A DNA stretch of 64,000 nucleotides from Toxoplasma gondii ME49 (GCF_000006565.2 NC_031479.1:1612001-1676000); one strand, 5' to 3'. Shown: positions 1-12,415, counted from the stretch's first letter. The notes: generated from the letters alone by a model not told the origin. Program-made: numbers and translations.

Positions 1-27
1 ATATATATATATTTATATATATATAAA
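1..27. repeat. TA microsatellite at the window edge
   Basis: Nearly perfect alternating TA run with two TT interruptions. It is cut by the window start. Confidence 0.9.
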
Positions 28-748
28 TGTGGGTGTAGGGCTGTATATTGGTGTTTATTTACGTCTATTGGTGCGAAAGAGCAAGTCCGCCCACAGGTTG
101 AAAAGTATAGTTCCTCAGTGTGCGGCAAGCGCCTCGCGTTGTACGGAGTTGTGTCGACGGCGAGAGGCGGGAGAAAGGTTCTGGACTCTAGACTTCCCGG
201 TCATTCTCGCGGAGAGAACTGAGTAAAGCGCTCTCCAGCGGGTCTTCAATGCGCGACCTTTTGAACGCCAGCTGTCGAAACGCGACCTTCACTTTCCCTG
301 TCTCCTCTCCGACGTTTTTCTTTTTTCCCCGCGAACAAGGAGGGGAAGTTGCTTTTCGACACAAAGATATCCTCTATCCTCGAATGAGAAGCGGCCTTCG
401 ACAAAGAGACGACGTCGGAGATTTCGCGTGAGATCTGATCGCGAAGACCTGCACACGCAGTGGCCCGTTGCGCCGCTTCACCGAAAAAACTTCGCAGGCG
501 AATCTCCTGAGAGTTCCGCGACGCAAATTCCAGATTTGCTCCGGTGCAGCTTCGAAAACTTGTCCGCTTCTTTAGTTCCCAAACACTAAGTGAAAAGAAA
601 CGAAAATTTGCGAAAATATCAAAGGCGCGTCAGCTGCGTCTGTTCATTCGGACCCGTCCTCTGATTTTCTTACACCGGCCTCAGTCCACCGCGAGACTTG
701 TCGATTTTGAGGTGAACAACCACAAAAAGACATTCCTTGAGATCACTC

Positions 749-800
749 ATATATATATTTATATTTATATATTTATTTATATAATTATACATTTATGTAT
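749..800. repeat. AT-rich simple repeat
   Basis: Irregular tract of TA and TTTA units in the spacer upstream of SLU7. Confidence 0.85.
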
Positions 801-1008
801 ATGGACTTCTGCATGTGGCTTCTACATACATATACTTGTTGTTTACACGTGTGTATAGGATATACATTAGAGAAAAGTATAGCATATACATGAGAAATTG
901 AAGTCAATAATTTATTTGTATCTTTTTATGGAGATGTAGGATTCTGTCTTCTTGGAGTGGTCGGCTCACACCTAACTACCATTACCTCTTTCTCTCTCTC
1001 TACATGTT

Positions 1009-1033
1009 TATATATATATATATATATATATAT
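1009..1033. repeat. TA microsatellite
   Basis: About twelve consecutive TA units upstream of SLU7. Confidence 0.9.
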
Positions 1034-1383
1034 GTCTATCTATGTCGACTCGTTTAGATGCCTTCACAAATGTTGCATATTGAACATCACCGGAAATGTT
1101 TACATCTTCAGAAACGAGTAAGTATAGGCACATGCGGTGCACAGCCAATATGGAGGGCAATGTCTGTACCTTTTACACTCTTGTGGCGAGGCCATGATGC
1201 GAGAGGAAGAACGGCTTTCTCTGCTTCTCTTTTGTGCAGTTTTCTCAGGACTTCTTTGCCTCCTTCGCACACCCGTCTGCTGGGGAAAATCGGAATTTCA
1301 CCGTTGAAGTGCTTTCAGAGACTAAGGTGGTTGTTTTTCAGAATCTGCATCCCTTTTTCGCACGGAAGTTTTCTCGCCAGCGC

Positions 1384-1394
1384 TGCATGCATGC
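1384..1394. promoter_or_regulatory. Overlapping TGCATGC palindromes upstream of SLU7
   Basis: TGCATGCATGC lies about 680 bases before the SLU7 start codon. TGCATGC-type motifs are known to be enriched in Toxoplasma promoters and resemble ApiAP2 recognition sites. The regulatory role here is inferred from position only. Confidence 0.4.
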
Positions 1395-2073
1395 GAAAAG
1401 GGAACTCGCTGGATGAGCAAGGTAGGGGCGCCCGTTTGTAGCCAGAAGAAGACCGATTTGCCTCTGATCTTTCCAACTTTTACGCCGAGTCCTCGACTTG
1501 TCTTGTTTGATTTCCCTCGCTCCTGTCTCTCTGCCGCAGAGCCTTTTCGGTGGGGGAACGGCGTTTCTCTTCCTTTTGCGGACGCGCGTCATCCGGCAGT
1601 TCGGAGAACAGAGGATTTCTCGCGTTTTTCCTGCCTTTGCTTCGTCTCCCCCTCCACTGTTCTCTTCTCCCCAGCGCGGCACTTGTTCTCCAGACGTCTG
1701 TCTCTGTCGTTTGCCGGATTGTTTCTCTGTTGTTTTACCTCGGCGTTCCCGCCCGGCCCTCTCCGCGCGCTGCCTTTTCGTCGTCTCGAAAACTGTAAAC
1801 TTCCGCGCGGCGGGGGTCGGCACAGATTCGCCATCCCTTTTTGCCGTCCCCTCTCTGGCCGTCGTCTTCCTCTTGCGTTCTTCCCTCTTCTCGCCTCTTC
1901 TTCACTCTCCGCTCTACGTCGCAGGACTCCTCTTTCCTTCCTCGTTCCTCTCCCCCGTCTCCCGCTGGCCGCGCCGCCTTCTCCCTGCCTCTCCCTGTTC
2001 TTCTCCGTCCGTTTCCGGTCTCCGATTCGTTGTTTCTTCGCGTTCGTCCTTGCTTGCCGCCCGTCTCTCCGAG

Positions 2074-5000
2074 ATGTCGAGCGTTCCGTCTTCGTTCACT
2101 TCTCGCGAAGACGCGCGGAAGGCGAAGGAGCTGGAGGAGGCGCGGAAGGCGGGGACCGCCGAGCCGGAGAAGGACGAGGAGGGGAATGCGATCAATCCGC
2201 ATATTCCGCAGTACATCAGCAAGGCGCCGTGGTACTTGAATCAGCAGAAGCCGGGACTGAAGCACCAGCGCTTCGTCCCCGGAGAGAAAGAGGACATCCG
2301 TCTTTGGTACGAGCGCGGGAGGAAGCGGGAGGGAGCTGCGGCGAAGAAGACCAAGTTCGAGAAGGGTGCATGCGCGAACTGCGGCGCGAAGACGCACTCC
2401 GAGAAAGAGTGTGTGGAGCGTCCGCGCAGCAAGAAAGCCAAGTTTACGCAGTCGAACCTCTGCGCCGACGAAGAGGTCTTCGAGGACCTGAAGCTCTCCT
2501 ACGACGGGAAGCGCGACAGGTACGCCGGATACGATCCGAGCGAGTACAAGTGGGTGATCAGGGCGTACGAACTCGCAGAGATCGAGAGGAAACGCCGGAA
2601 AGCTCTCGAGCTGGAGAAACAGATCCTCACCGTGAAGAGAGGGTCGAAGCGACGCAGACGCGCAGGCAAAGAAGGCGACGCTCACGCACAGAACACAGTG
2701 CAGCAGAAAGACGAGAAGAAGGAAAAGGAGAAGGAAAAGGAGGAGAAGGAGAGGCGGGAGAAGAAGAAGGAGAAGACGGGAGAAGAGAACGCGGAGGCTG
2801 AGGCAGAGGGCAGCGACTCCGGAGAGGAGAAGGACAGCGGATCGAGTGACAGCGGAACGAGTGACAGCGACTCGGACAGTGGAGACTCTTCAGACGAAGA
2901 TGTGAAGCAGCATGACTTCGACCAGACGTCTGCGCCTGTCGCCTGCAGCGACGACCGCTTCCGAATCAACACAAAAAACCTGCGCATTCGAGAAGACACC
3001 GCCAAGTACCTCCTGAACCTCGACATCAACAGCGCCTTCTACGACCCCAAAAGTCGAAGCATGCGCGGGAATCCCTTCGAGCACTTGAAGGAAGAAGAAC
3101 AAGCTCTCTTCAAGGGAGACAACTGCGCTAGGAAAACTGGAGACGTCCTCAAGGCGCAGCAACTGCAGGTGACGACAGACAGAAAACGGAAGAAGCGAAA
3201 GCGAGGAGAAAAGAAGAGAAAGGAAGGGAAGGGTGAGAGGAAGGGAGAGAATTAGAGAAAGAGAGAAGAAAATCGGGAAGAAGGAAAGGAACGAAAGGTG
3301 AGGTGGAAAGGGAGGAATTGTGTGTATGTGTGTGTGTTCGAAGATCTTTTCTCTCGTTTCTCGGTAGTGGTAAACAATCTTTTTTTTTTCCTCGCGGCCT
3401 GACGGTGTCTTTGTCTTCACAAAGCTCGCCATTCCCGGTCCGTCGAGCTGATACAAAGTCCCAACTTTCACTCTTACTTTTTTTCAGCTCTTCGCCTGGG
3501 AGGCTTACAAGCACGGCGCCCAGGTCCACTTCAACGCGCAGCCTACGCAACTTGAGAAACTTTACCAGGAACATGTCGACAGAAAAAAAGTGAGTCTTCG
3601 TATCTCTGTTTCTCTTTGTTATTTCCGAGGGAAAGACTTGCACGCCACACACTTCTTTCTACACATCTTCGCTTTCACACAAAGTACACAAGTACATCCA
3701 TATATATACATATATATATATATGTACGTATGTATGTATGTAAGTATGTATGTATATGTTCATATATGCTCACGTATGAGCTTATATGTGCTCGTATATG
3801 TACATCCGTGGATGCATACGTTCATAAAACGTTTTTATACGCGTAGGTGCATGGGCATGCCTGTTACAGTGCCCACGGCCAAGCGTACATGCACATTCGC
3901 ATAACTCTAAAACTCCTACTTCGCTCTTGTGAGGATGTGAAGGGAAGGCGGGAGAGAAGGCGAAGTACGAGAAGACAGTCGCTTGGCCCGGCGGCCTGCG
4001 ACTGGAGAGATTTTGGATGTTTTTCGCTTGCGGTCGGTGTGAGAGCTCTTCACTTTCGAGCCGAGTTCAGTGCTCTTCGACTCGGTGGCAGTGTGAACTG
4101 CAGAGCTCTTTCCTGTTCGTCTCATCGGCGCCGCAGCGTCCTCTAGCAAGATTTCCGTAGGCTGCGTCTGAGAGAGGATTTTCGACTGAGATTTCGAGAA
4201 CGACGCTTCAGCGAAAGGTCTGAGTGCCCCCGGAGAACTGCCAAGAAGTTCCGGCTTTGATGCCTGCGGTTCCCTCGGTTTTTTCTGTGTTCAGGAGTTG
4301 GAAGAAGAGAAGAAGAACGCATTGCTGAATAAATACGGAGGCAAGGAGCATTTAAACGCAGACCCACGGATGCTGTTGGCGCAGACAGAAGTTTACGTCG
4401 AGTACTCTCGAGACGGGAAGTAAGTCGGGGGGTTCTCGCTTCTCAGCTTTTTGATTTCACTTTTTGCCTTGGTTCTTTGCAGATCTTTTAAACGTTTGAA
4501 AACATCTCGATACACGAACTCGACGAGCTCGAGGCGCGTTCTGTGGAGATAGAGCCGCTGACGCGTCTTCAAAAACTCTCAAAAAGACTCAGAGCTCACG
4601 CGACTCGCGTTATCGAGATTCCTTCCCCGACCTCGCGGTTCTTTTAGCATAGGCGCATGCACTCTTAAAACCTCCGACCCAGAAAGGGGACTGCGTCCTG
4701 AATGCGCGGTGGACTCGGCAGGCTCGCCCAAGTCGTTTGCCTTGGGAGCCTGAGGAAAGTCGTTCCGGCACTGCTTCCGCAGAGGACAGAGCGGGAAGGC
4801 GATGCGCGCGCGTTCCAGCAGAGAGCGCATGCACAGCTTGGTGTGGAATGCACGGTCAAAACGCGGTTTGTTTTGTGTTCAAGAGGGAAGACAGAGAAGG
4901 ACAGTCTGAGAACTTGCCGAGTCTTCCAAACGCTGTAGCTTGGAACAGGTGTGGAGACGTCCTGCGTCCTTCCGTGGACTCCCTGAGGCTTGTGTTCATC

Positions 5001-5794
5001 GAGCGGTGCATGCGTTTCGTTTCTTCAGCATCGCGAAGGGCAGGAACCGCGTCTTGATCAAATCCAAGTACGAGGAAGACGCGTACGTCGGAAATCACAC
5101 CAGCGTTTTCGGATCGTGGTACAACTTGGCTACACAGAAATGGGGCTTCAAGTGCTGCAGACAGACGGACTTCGCGGCAGATTGCACAGTAAGCTTTGAA
5201 GGATGTCAAAACTCGCGCAAGATGTCGAGAAACCTTTTTCGAAGATCGTTCTGAGACAACCGTCATGTGCAATCGTTCGCGTTGCCTGCCTCGTCATCCA
5301 GTGAGAGAATAGACCGAATAGGCGGAACTGGCACACACAAGCGTCGCGTCGTCTTGCGACTTGTTCTCGCTTTCTCCTCTCTCTAGTTGCCCATTCTTCA
5401 CCTCGTTCCTTCCCTCGTTCGCCTTCTCCATCTCTCCATCTCCTTCCTCTCTTTGTCTTCTTCTCGTTCTCTTCTTTTCCTTCTCTCTCTGTCCCTCTGG
5501 CCCGCGTCTCGGTCTTCTTTCTCTCCCCTTCGTATCTGGATTTCTCCTTCCGTCGTTGTCTCTTCGTCGCCTGGTGTGCTCAAGTGGAAAGTGCGGACCT
5601 GACGTTCACCGGTTTGAGTCTGAGAAATCTTTTTTCTGCAGGGGAGGCAAGAGGACGCCATCACAGAGGAATCGATTGGCCTGACGAAAGCGGCTTCTTC
5701 CTCGTCAGACAGGGCGGCAGTTGGAGACGAGAAGAATTTGGGAGAAGGCGAGTCGACTGAAAAGGGGGGCAAAGAAGTCTCTCCAGCTCACTAA
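2074..5794 (+). CDS. SLU7: Pre-mRNA splicing factor SLU7
   Basis: Second-step splicing factor that helps select the 3' splice site; it acts in the nucleus. Five exons can be read: 2074-3168, 3488-3589, 4295-4419, 5029-5188 and 5642-5794, joining in phase to 544 residues. The N-terminus carries the family signature [15 protein letters not shown], then a CCHC zinc knuckle at residues 100-113 ([14 protein letters not shown]) followed by PRSKKAKF. The conserved core follows: [49 protein letters not shown], then SKYEED and KWGFKCC near the end. A Lys/Glu-rich and Ser/Asp-rich insert lies at about 200-290. The first ATG in the frame (2074) was taken as start. Introns 2 and 3 hold TA and TATG microsatellites and purine-rich sequence. 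Length matches the family closely. Confidence 0.93.
3698..3762. repeat. TA / TATG microsatellite in SLU7 intron 2
   Basis: A TA run followed by several GTAT units inside the intron between exons 2 and 3. Confidence 0.85.
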
Positions 5795-7990
5795 GCTTCG
5801 AGTCAAATGTCTGCAGAGAGCGAGACATCGAGAGAGACGCGACCTCGCGCTCCGGCTGGGTTCCTTCTGAGCAAAGAGCGACCGCTTCCGTTTTTACGCA
5901 GATGATAACAAGGGGGAAGGACAACGAGGCAGTTGCGCGCTTGTCTTTGAAGCTGCGGCGTCTGCTTTCGAGCAGGATGAGCTGCGTTGAATCGCGCTTC
6001 AGGGTCTCTGCGTGGTGAGAGGAGTGAGCAAGACAAACGCTTGTTCTTGCTCCTGTAAAGAAGAAAAAGTCGCGGAACAACTCAGAGACAGAGCATGTGT
6101 ACATCGTGCGTAGGAGGATGCGCTTCTACGCGTCAACTGTCAATTCTTCTTGCATCTCGACACTCACGAGGCAATGCGCTCACTTGGACAGGAATGTTTT
6201 TGCATGCATAACGTGTGCGGATGAAAATGGTCATGTATTTACTGCTACAGTTCGTCATTTCTCTCGAGGGCTCTGGGGAAAAAACAGGTTGAAACGTCAT
6301 GGGTTTGCTTCTCGTTTTCTGCGGAAAGAGTTGCTCTGTTTCTCTGTTTTAAGGTTCCTTATCGCACTCGTCTCTGCGCGCTCGCTGTTGACCTCGTGGG
6401 AGCAGAGAGATTTCTTTGTCGTTCTCGAAACGTCCATTCTTTCTTTTGCGCTCTATATACTTGTATAAGTAATCAAATGCACATATACACTTGTGCATAT
6501 ATATATATTTATATACTGCATCTCATTTTAAATTCGGAGTTTTGTAGGTCGCAAGGAGACTGCGTAGCGACCTTGACTGGTGGAAAATTTTGCGTTTTGA
6601 AACTGGCGCGAATTAAAAGTTCACTTCACTTTTTCCTGGAAATATCCCTTCGTTTCGAAAAACAGATTCTGGTTTTTTCTGAATTGCCTTTCGTTTTACG
6701 CTTCTGCAGTCTTTGGCACCAAACCCCAGTACAGTCTGACCGGTTGTCGCCGGCGGCCGTTACGACAGTTAGACAATTTAGAGATGGGCAGGAACGTGAG
6801 TGATAAACGATTGCAAGTAGTTCTAAGACGACCTTCCATAGTGAACTTCCGGGCAAATCAAGTCGGCCTTCTGCACGGTACATAGTTGTAAGAAAGATTG
6901 GAACGTGAATCGTTAGCAACGATGTTTCGATGAAGTGTAAACAGAAGACTGCATATGGTCAAGACGGTCTCACACAGTGTACCTCGGGGAAGGTCACACC
7001 GGACTTACGTCCGTAAAAACTGGTTTCATCTGTGATTAGCAGCTGTGGCTGTGAGTCGAGGAACCTCGCAAGAGTTCGAGTGTTAGACTTTTTCTGTGAG
7101 TCTGAATGTAATCGTTCTAGGAAAGAGTGACATCCAAGAATTCTGAATTGCTTCAATAGTGTTCGCGAGCGACAGCCGAAGAGCGTTCAAGGACAGACTC
7201 ACTGAATCCTCCACCCAAACGCTAGGAAGAACTGCGAGGCAGAAATTCTTAATGCCTCCAGCGCTGCGATGTAAAGTTTTCGGAGAAATACGGACTCGCG
7301 AATTTTCTGAGGGCGGCACATAGACAGGCACGGTGTAGTCCGTAAATGCGCCGTTGCAGACGTTTGATTCGCTAGAAAAAAAACGAAAATGGGTGTTGAG
7401 AGACTATGTCGGGGAGTGCGGCATCGCGATTCTTCAGTGAAGAAGTCATAAAGAGTAACCTAACACAACCAGGAATGCCATGTTTCCCGTGTGTCGCTAA
7501 GCGAGTGACGGATTCTTCACGGTCAAAAGGTGCCTCACAGAACTGTGCACGGCGACGTCTAGATCGTCGTTTTCCAGTAATGCTGAACGCACACCGTAGA
7601 GTAATCGGAAGGAAACTCGGACTTTCAACTCTTCCCAGCTAGGTCAGTGTAAAACTTCCCTTTTTTGGTGTCACGAGTGCTTCTCCCTTCTCGAACTGGA
7701 GACAGCCCTTTTCGAACACCGCGTCGACTTCAGCAAGGCACACAATGTGTATTTTTTGCCATGTCTGCCTTCCCGTCTCCTTCCGCCTTTAGCAGGTTCT
7801 TGGCGTTTCTCCTGTTTCGGCGATTTCGACTTTCGTTTCCTCATCGTGGCGCTGCGTGGGCATTTCTGTCGCTTTGGTTCACGCCAGTGATTCCGACGTA
7901 ACATATAACTCGAAGCGAGTTCTCTGCACTCTGCAAGTTCTTCGCCAGTCCTTCCTCTCCTGCTCCGCGTAAACACAAACGTCTCTCAAA
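5795..7990. other. Spacer between SLU7 and the dienoyl-CoA isomerase gene
   Basis: About 2.2 kb presumed to hold the SLU7 3' UTR and the leader of the next gene. No open frame with family resemblance or plausible splice structure was seen. A short TA run lies at about 6499-6515 and a TGCATGC-type palindrome at about 6200. Confidence 0.55.
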
Positions 7991-9013
7991 ATGGACGACG
8001 AGAAAACTCTGAAAAGTTTCGGAACCCTGCGAGTCACCCGACTGGCTTTTCCGGAAAGTTCTACATACGCAGCTTCCCAGCTCTCCTTCGTCTACGAGGT
8101 TTGTTTGAACCGTCCAGGGACGCGGAACGCGTTTGGCGAGACTTTCTGGTGCGAGTTCCGTGAATGTTTTGTCATTTTGGATCGACTGCCCTCGTGCCGC
8201 TGCGTGTTAATCACAGCAGAAGGGTCGGTGTTTACTGCGGGCATCGACCTCGCCTTCGCTGCCCAGGTCATGTCGAACCCTCCTCTGCCTGTCGCGCGGC
8301 ACCGGCAAGAGGCACCTTTTTCTGATGAAATTCCGCGAAGCAGCAAGTCCGGCCTCTCTGTAGAAGGAGGAGACACTGGAGGCGATTCCAGTGAGAGGGA
8401 AAACCACGACTGCGCCAGGAAATCTGCCCACCTGCGCCGCTACATCATGACCTTGCAAGACAGCTTTTCAGCAGTAGAGGAATGCAGCAAACCCGTGATT
8501 GTTTGCGTAGGCGGACCGTGCGTGGGAGCAGGCGTGGACTTGATTTGTTCGTGCGACATTCGCCTGGTCAGCAAAGAAGCTTGGTTTTCTGTCAAAGAAG
8601 TGGATATCGGTATCGCGGCCGACGTCGGAACGCTTCAGCGCCTTCCTAGAGTGGTGGGGAACGACGCGTGGGTGAGAGAGGTTTGTTTTACGGGACGCAG
8701 ATTTGGAGCGGAAGAGGCGAGGAGAGCGGGCCTGGTCAGTGAACTGTTTGAAAACCGCGAGGAGATGAGGCAGAAAGGAATGGCCCTCGCTTGCGATATC
8801 GCGGCAAAAAGCCCGGTGGCGGTATCGGGCATCAAATTTGCGCTAAACTTTTCCTCTCGACGAACGGTTCGAGAAGAGCTGAGAGTTCAGGCCATCTGGA
8901 ATGGAGCGATGCTGCAAACGGAAGACATTCCAACAGCCATTTCTCAGGGAGTTTTGGGCAAAGGGACGGGGAAACCCACCGCAGGAAATGGACAATTGTT
9001 TGCCGCTCTGTAA
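7991..9013 (+). CDS. ECH1: Delta(3,5)-delta(2,4)-dienoyl-CoA isomerase-like protein (crotonase superfamily)
   Basis: Single-exon gene of 340 residues. The ECH1 family shifts double bonds in 3,5-dienoyl-CoA so that unsaturated fatty acids with odd-numbered double bonds can enter beta-oxidation. The crotonase core is clear: LNRPGTRNAF, an oxyanion-hole loop TAGIDLAF, GGPCVGAGVDL, CDIRLVS, VKEVDIGIAADVGTLQRLP and AKSPVAV. The three acidic residues that define ECH1 rather than simple enoyl-CoA hydratases are present with exact spacing: Asp183, Glu203 and Asp211. An insert of about 45 polar residues (about 97-140) splits the fold after the oxyanion loop and is not typical. There is no obvious mitochondrial presequence, and the C-terminus (FAAL) is not a standard PTS1 signal, so its compartment is unclear. 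The start is the first ATG, in the context AAAATGG. Confidence 0.88.
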   Translation: MDDEKTLKSFGTLRVTRLAFPESSTYAASQLSFVYEVCLNRPGTRNAFGETFWCEFRECFVILDRLPSCRCVLITAEGSVFTAGIDLAFAAQVMSNPPLPVARHRQEAPFSDEIPRSSKSGLSVEGGDTGGDSSERENHDCARKSAHLRRYIMTLQDSFSAVEECSKPVIVCVGGPCVGAGVDLICSCDIRLVSKEAWFSVKEVDIGIAADVGTLQRLPRVVGNDAWVREVCFTGRRFGAEEARRAGLVSELFENREEMRQKGMALACDIAAKSPVAVSGIKFALNFSSRRTVREELRVQAIWNGAMLQTEDIPTAISQGVLGKGTGKPTAGNGQLFAAL

Positions 9014-10733
9014 AACGACGAGCTTCTCGGAGACACGTCGACACTACTTCTGGGTTTTGGCGGTAAAAAACTGAGAAGACCAACGCTAGGAATTGCGGAG
9101 GTGCTTGCCTGTCTGTTGAAAACGATTTTTGGTGAAAACGCTCGTCTGACCACAGTTCGAGATGCACTTGGTCGCTCTCAACAGTTCAGTGCCTGATACC
9201 AGCGGCAAGTTCATCGAAGGGGGGGAAGAGGCAAGAAGAGACGTAGAACTCGAAAGTGTATTCTAACGGAGAATCGTATCGACACGGGTTCAGGAGAAAG
9301 TGCACGCGTAGTTGCGTTTGGAGCGTTTTACACCAGCAGAACACCATTTTCTGCTCTATGGCAAGAAATCGCTTTTTGTCAATCTGTTTCGCCCGGGAAA
9401 GCCGAGTGCTTTTTCGATTCAAGCGAACCTTTCGCCTCTGTAGAACTTCCAGACCAAATTTCTTGTTTTGCCTGTTAAGAGGGTGCGTGTCAGAAAGCCG
9501 TTATCTGAATCCTCTGTGCGCGGTGAAAAACACTAGCCAACCTAGCTCTGCGCTCATCCCTCTTCACCTTACCGCATCCCCTGCCTAACCCACACTCACA
9601 TCTAACTTTTCTTCTTGTGTAAGTGTACTCTAGAGCAATCCACCGGTCGATATGTCCGTTTCTGCATCTGCGTTCTAGGTATCTGTGCCTTAGTACGTAG
9701 ATACACACACCGCACGAACACAGTGCAAAAAGAAGGCTACAAAAGACGTACAGTTTTTCCCCTTCTAGTTCAAAACTGTGTAATGCCGGCTACGCTGTAG
9801 GCGTAACATGTGGACTCCTGTTATCAAGATCAATCTGTGAAATACGCTAGTGCAGTATGGAGGCGGCGCGCATGCCACAACTGAAATCGAATCCGGTGAC
9901 TTGTTAAGATTATCTCCTCAACATGCTGGACCTGCATCTCATCTCCTTGCGGTAGAGCTACCGACAGGCTCCCCTGCGTGCTCTCCGGCTTCTGCCTCCC
10001 AGCAACTTTAAGCGCAGTGTCAATACCTGCTGGATTGCTAGAACCATTTAAATGTAAGTAGAAGATATGTGAAACAAGACGTAAAACAGAGAGTTACATG
10101 CGGTAAGACACAACGACCTACAGAGGCGTACAACGAGCTTGTCAGGACGGTCCTGTGCAAGGCCGATTTGCTTCGCCTCTTGTCCAAAGTGCAGAAACAC
10201 CCTGGTGAAACCCACGCTTTTCCCTTGCAGACATTTTGCTCGTCTCTCAGGGACTCTCTGACAAAAAATCCTGCAAAACCTGGGAGTTCCTGCGCTTCCG
10301 AAAAACAGTAACTTCGCCTTTCATCTGCAAAGAGGCGTTAGGACACCCTTTATTTCTTCGTGAAAAGCAATTCTCTCGTCTCTCGCTTCCTTCGCTTGCT
10401 TGGACTCCTAAACACCGCGACTTCTACGAGGGAATGTCTCCATCACCGGAAGCAGTTTCCAGTTCCAAATTCTCCCCGGCTCGGTGGAGACGCGCATGCT
10501 GACCCAACAGAAACTTTGTCTCCCCTTCTTCGTCGTTCACGAAGAGAGTCTGAACAAGCGAGGAGCTCAGAGATACGTCGCAGAAGGCCGAGAGGCGGAA
10601 CGACGCACAAGGCGCAGAGCCACCCCAAAGAACAAAGGACGAAGCAGAGAACGAAGCAAGCAAAAGGAGGAAACGAGAATCGAGCTGAGGGATACAGCTG
10701 GAAGCCAGTCAACCGCCTTTCTGCTCTTGTGCC
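9014..10733. other. Convergent intergenic region
   Basis: Lies between the ends of the isomerase gene (+) and the KKRN membrane-protein gene (-). I see no supported gene; it presumably holds two 3' UTRs. Confidence 0.55.
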
Positions 10734-11882
10734 TCAGTTTCGTTTCTTGCTGAGAGTCTCCCCGCGGACTTCGTCGGACTCAAATGAAGAGCTTTCTCCG
10801 TCCTCTTCTGGCGGAAGAACTTGCCACAGGGTCCTGAAAAAGTACACAGAAGACGAGAAGTCCACAAGTATGCATGCAGCGACAACCACCGACTTGCGAA
10901 TATCTGCCTGCCCGCAGGTTCCCAAATCCCCATATGCTCAACCTGCTCCCTCTGCGCCTCCACATGCGCATACAAACATACATATGTATATACATCTATG
11001 CGTCTGACCTCGATTTGTGTAGAAACGTAGGTGGACTTACTTGACTGAGGAGACCACAGAAAGGACTAAAAGGATTGCGAAAACGAGAGACCCTGCTGAA
11101 GCGCGTTGGATCCAGAACACTGTCACACTTCAAGACGAAACAACGTACAAAGGCGTAGGAAGGAGCGCCAAAGAAGTACACTCATACCGATGTATCGATA
11201 TCCATGTGACGATCTGTCTCCGTCTACATCTCTTTATCTATTTACAACTCTTAATCTACGTATATCATTATCCATCTATTCACCTATCTCTCAACGCGCC
11301 TCTCTATTTCTATTTCTCTCTATTTCTGTTTCTCTCTATTTCTGTTTCTCTTTATTTCGATTTCTATCTCTATCTGTCTACCTCTGTGATCTGTATGTTT
11401 GTGGCTCCTTTCTAGACCGATCTGTAGAGAGCCGGTTTCGCGAGAGATATACCCGGAGCACCGTTCGACTGTCGCAGACGAGACGGGTGCAGAGAGCGTT
11501 CTCTTGAACGCATGCACCTGAACGGCGCGTACCAGTTGAGAGCCGCAGCGAAGGCGAGGAGAAGGACGATGAATCCGGATAGAAGCCAAAACAAGTCCTT
11601 GTCATGTCGCGTAAGGTGGAGCAGAAAGAGAGAAACGAGCAAGAGGACGGGGACGCAGTAGTTGACGGTTCTCCACACTGTCCTTGGGCTCGCGCCCACC
11701 AGCATGTCCAGCGCCTCCGACCAGGACAGCTCTTCTTTAGTGCCACCGTCTTCTTCGCAGGAAAGCGTCTCTGTCTCCTCCGAGTCTCGTCGCCTCCGGA
11801 AGCAAGCCTCCTTCACGGCTGCCGGAGAGAGGGGATCGTCTGCCTCCGCGAGCGCAGCCGCAAGGCTCTCCGAAGTTTCCAT
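10734..11882 (-). CDS. Small two-helix ER membrane protein, possibly Pkr1-like V-ATPase assembly factor
   Basis: Two exons fit in phase on the minus strand: 11882-11518 and 10833-10734, giving 154 residues. The N-terminal half is polar and acidic. Two hydrophobic helices follow at about 70-90 (NYCVPVLLLVSLFLLHL) and 95-115 (LFWLLSGFIVLLLAFAAAL), separated by the short polar loop TRHDKD. The tail is acidic and ends in KKRN, a canonical KKXX ER-retrieval signal. Two close helices, a preceding amphipathic stretch, a polar tail and ER location match the fungal Pkr1 family, which assists V-ATPase Vo assembly; this is an inference from layout. The donor used is AG|GTGCAT, chosen because it joins the last exon in phase. 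A second donor (GTATAT near 11452) with an extra small exon at 11041-11092 would also keep a frame and add a third helix, but I consider it less likely. The gene is divergent from the MYND gene. Confidence 0.55.
11230..11395. repeat. CTATTTCT-type simple repeat in the intron of the KKRN gene
   Basis: Degenerate repeats of TCTCTATTTC and similar pyrimidine-rich units on the plus strand, within the intron of the minus-strand gene. Confidence 0.7.
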
Positions 11883-12318
11883 TGCCGAGTCACAGCGCTT
11901 CTCAGGTTCTCTCTGCGAGTTCTGGGGAGCAACCGCAAAAGCACAGAGACGACTGGAGATCTTGCCGCGAACTCGCTACACCCGGAAACCGTCGCACAGA
12001 AATGGACACAGCAGAAGCCAGTCCGAAGCAGTCCGCGATCTGAGAGACAGCCGCTTCGAGAACCTTGGCTGCGAAACACAGAGAGGCAGGTCTCTCCGCA
12101 GCCGCAGCCTGTGCGTCGAGAGGCTCACAGAGCGGTGAAGAAAACATGCAGAGACGAGGTTATAGAGAGAGGAACGTGGAAAGGGAGACAGGGAAAAACC
12201 GAGAGAGGGAGAGAGAGAGAAGTAAGAGAACACAAAAGGGAAGGAGAAAGGGAAGAGAGCATGACAGAGACAAGACACAAGATATGAGAAAGAAGATGTG
12301 TGGAACTAAATATGCATG

Positions 12319-12373
12319 CATACATAAATTTATATAAATATATACATATATATATATATGAATTTATATATAT

Positions 12374-12415
<42 letters not shown>

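Larger units (their letters stand above)
28..2073. other. Spacer and presumed 5' leader of SLU7
   Basis: No convincing coding region. It holds TA-rich runs at about 749-800 and 1009-1033 and a TGCATGC palindrome cluster at 1384. The last 600 bases are pyrimidine-rich on the plus strand, as is common for long coccidian 5' leaders. The SLU7 frame happens to be open back to about 1498 but contains no ATG before 2074. Confidence 0.6.

Noticed and set aside
1498..2073. Open frame continuous with the N-terminus of SLU7
   Set aside because: It has no ATG before 2074, is pyrimidine-rich leader-like sequence, and SLU7 homology begins right after 2074.
11041..11092. Possible extra exon of the KKRN gene encoding a third hydrophobic helix (SLVFAILLVLSVVSSVK)
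   Set aside because: It needs a weaker upstream donor and breaks the two-helix plan. Skipping it joins exons 1 and 2 in phase and ends in KKRN.
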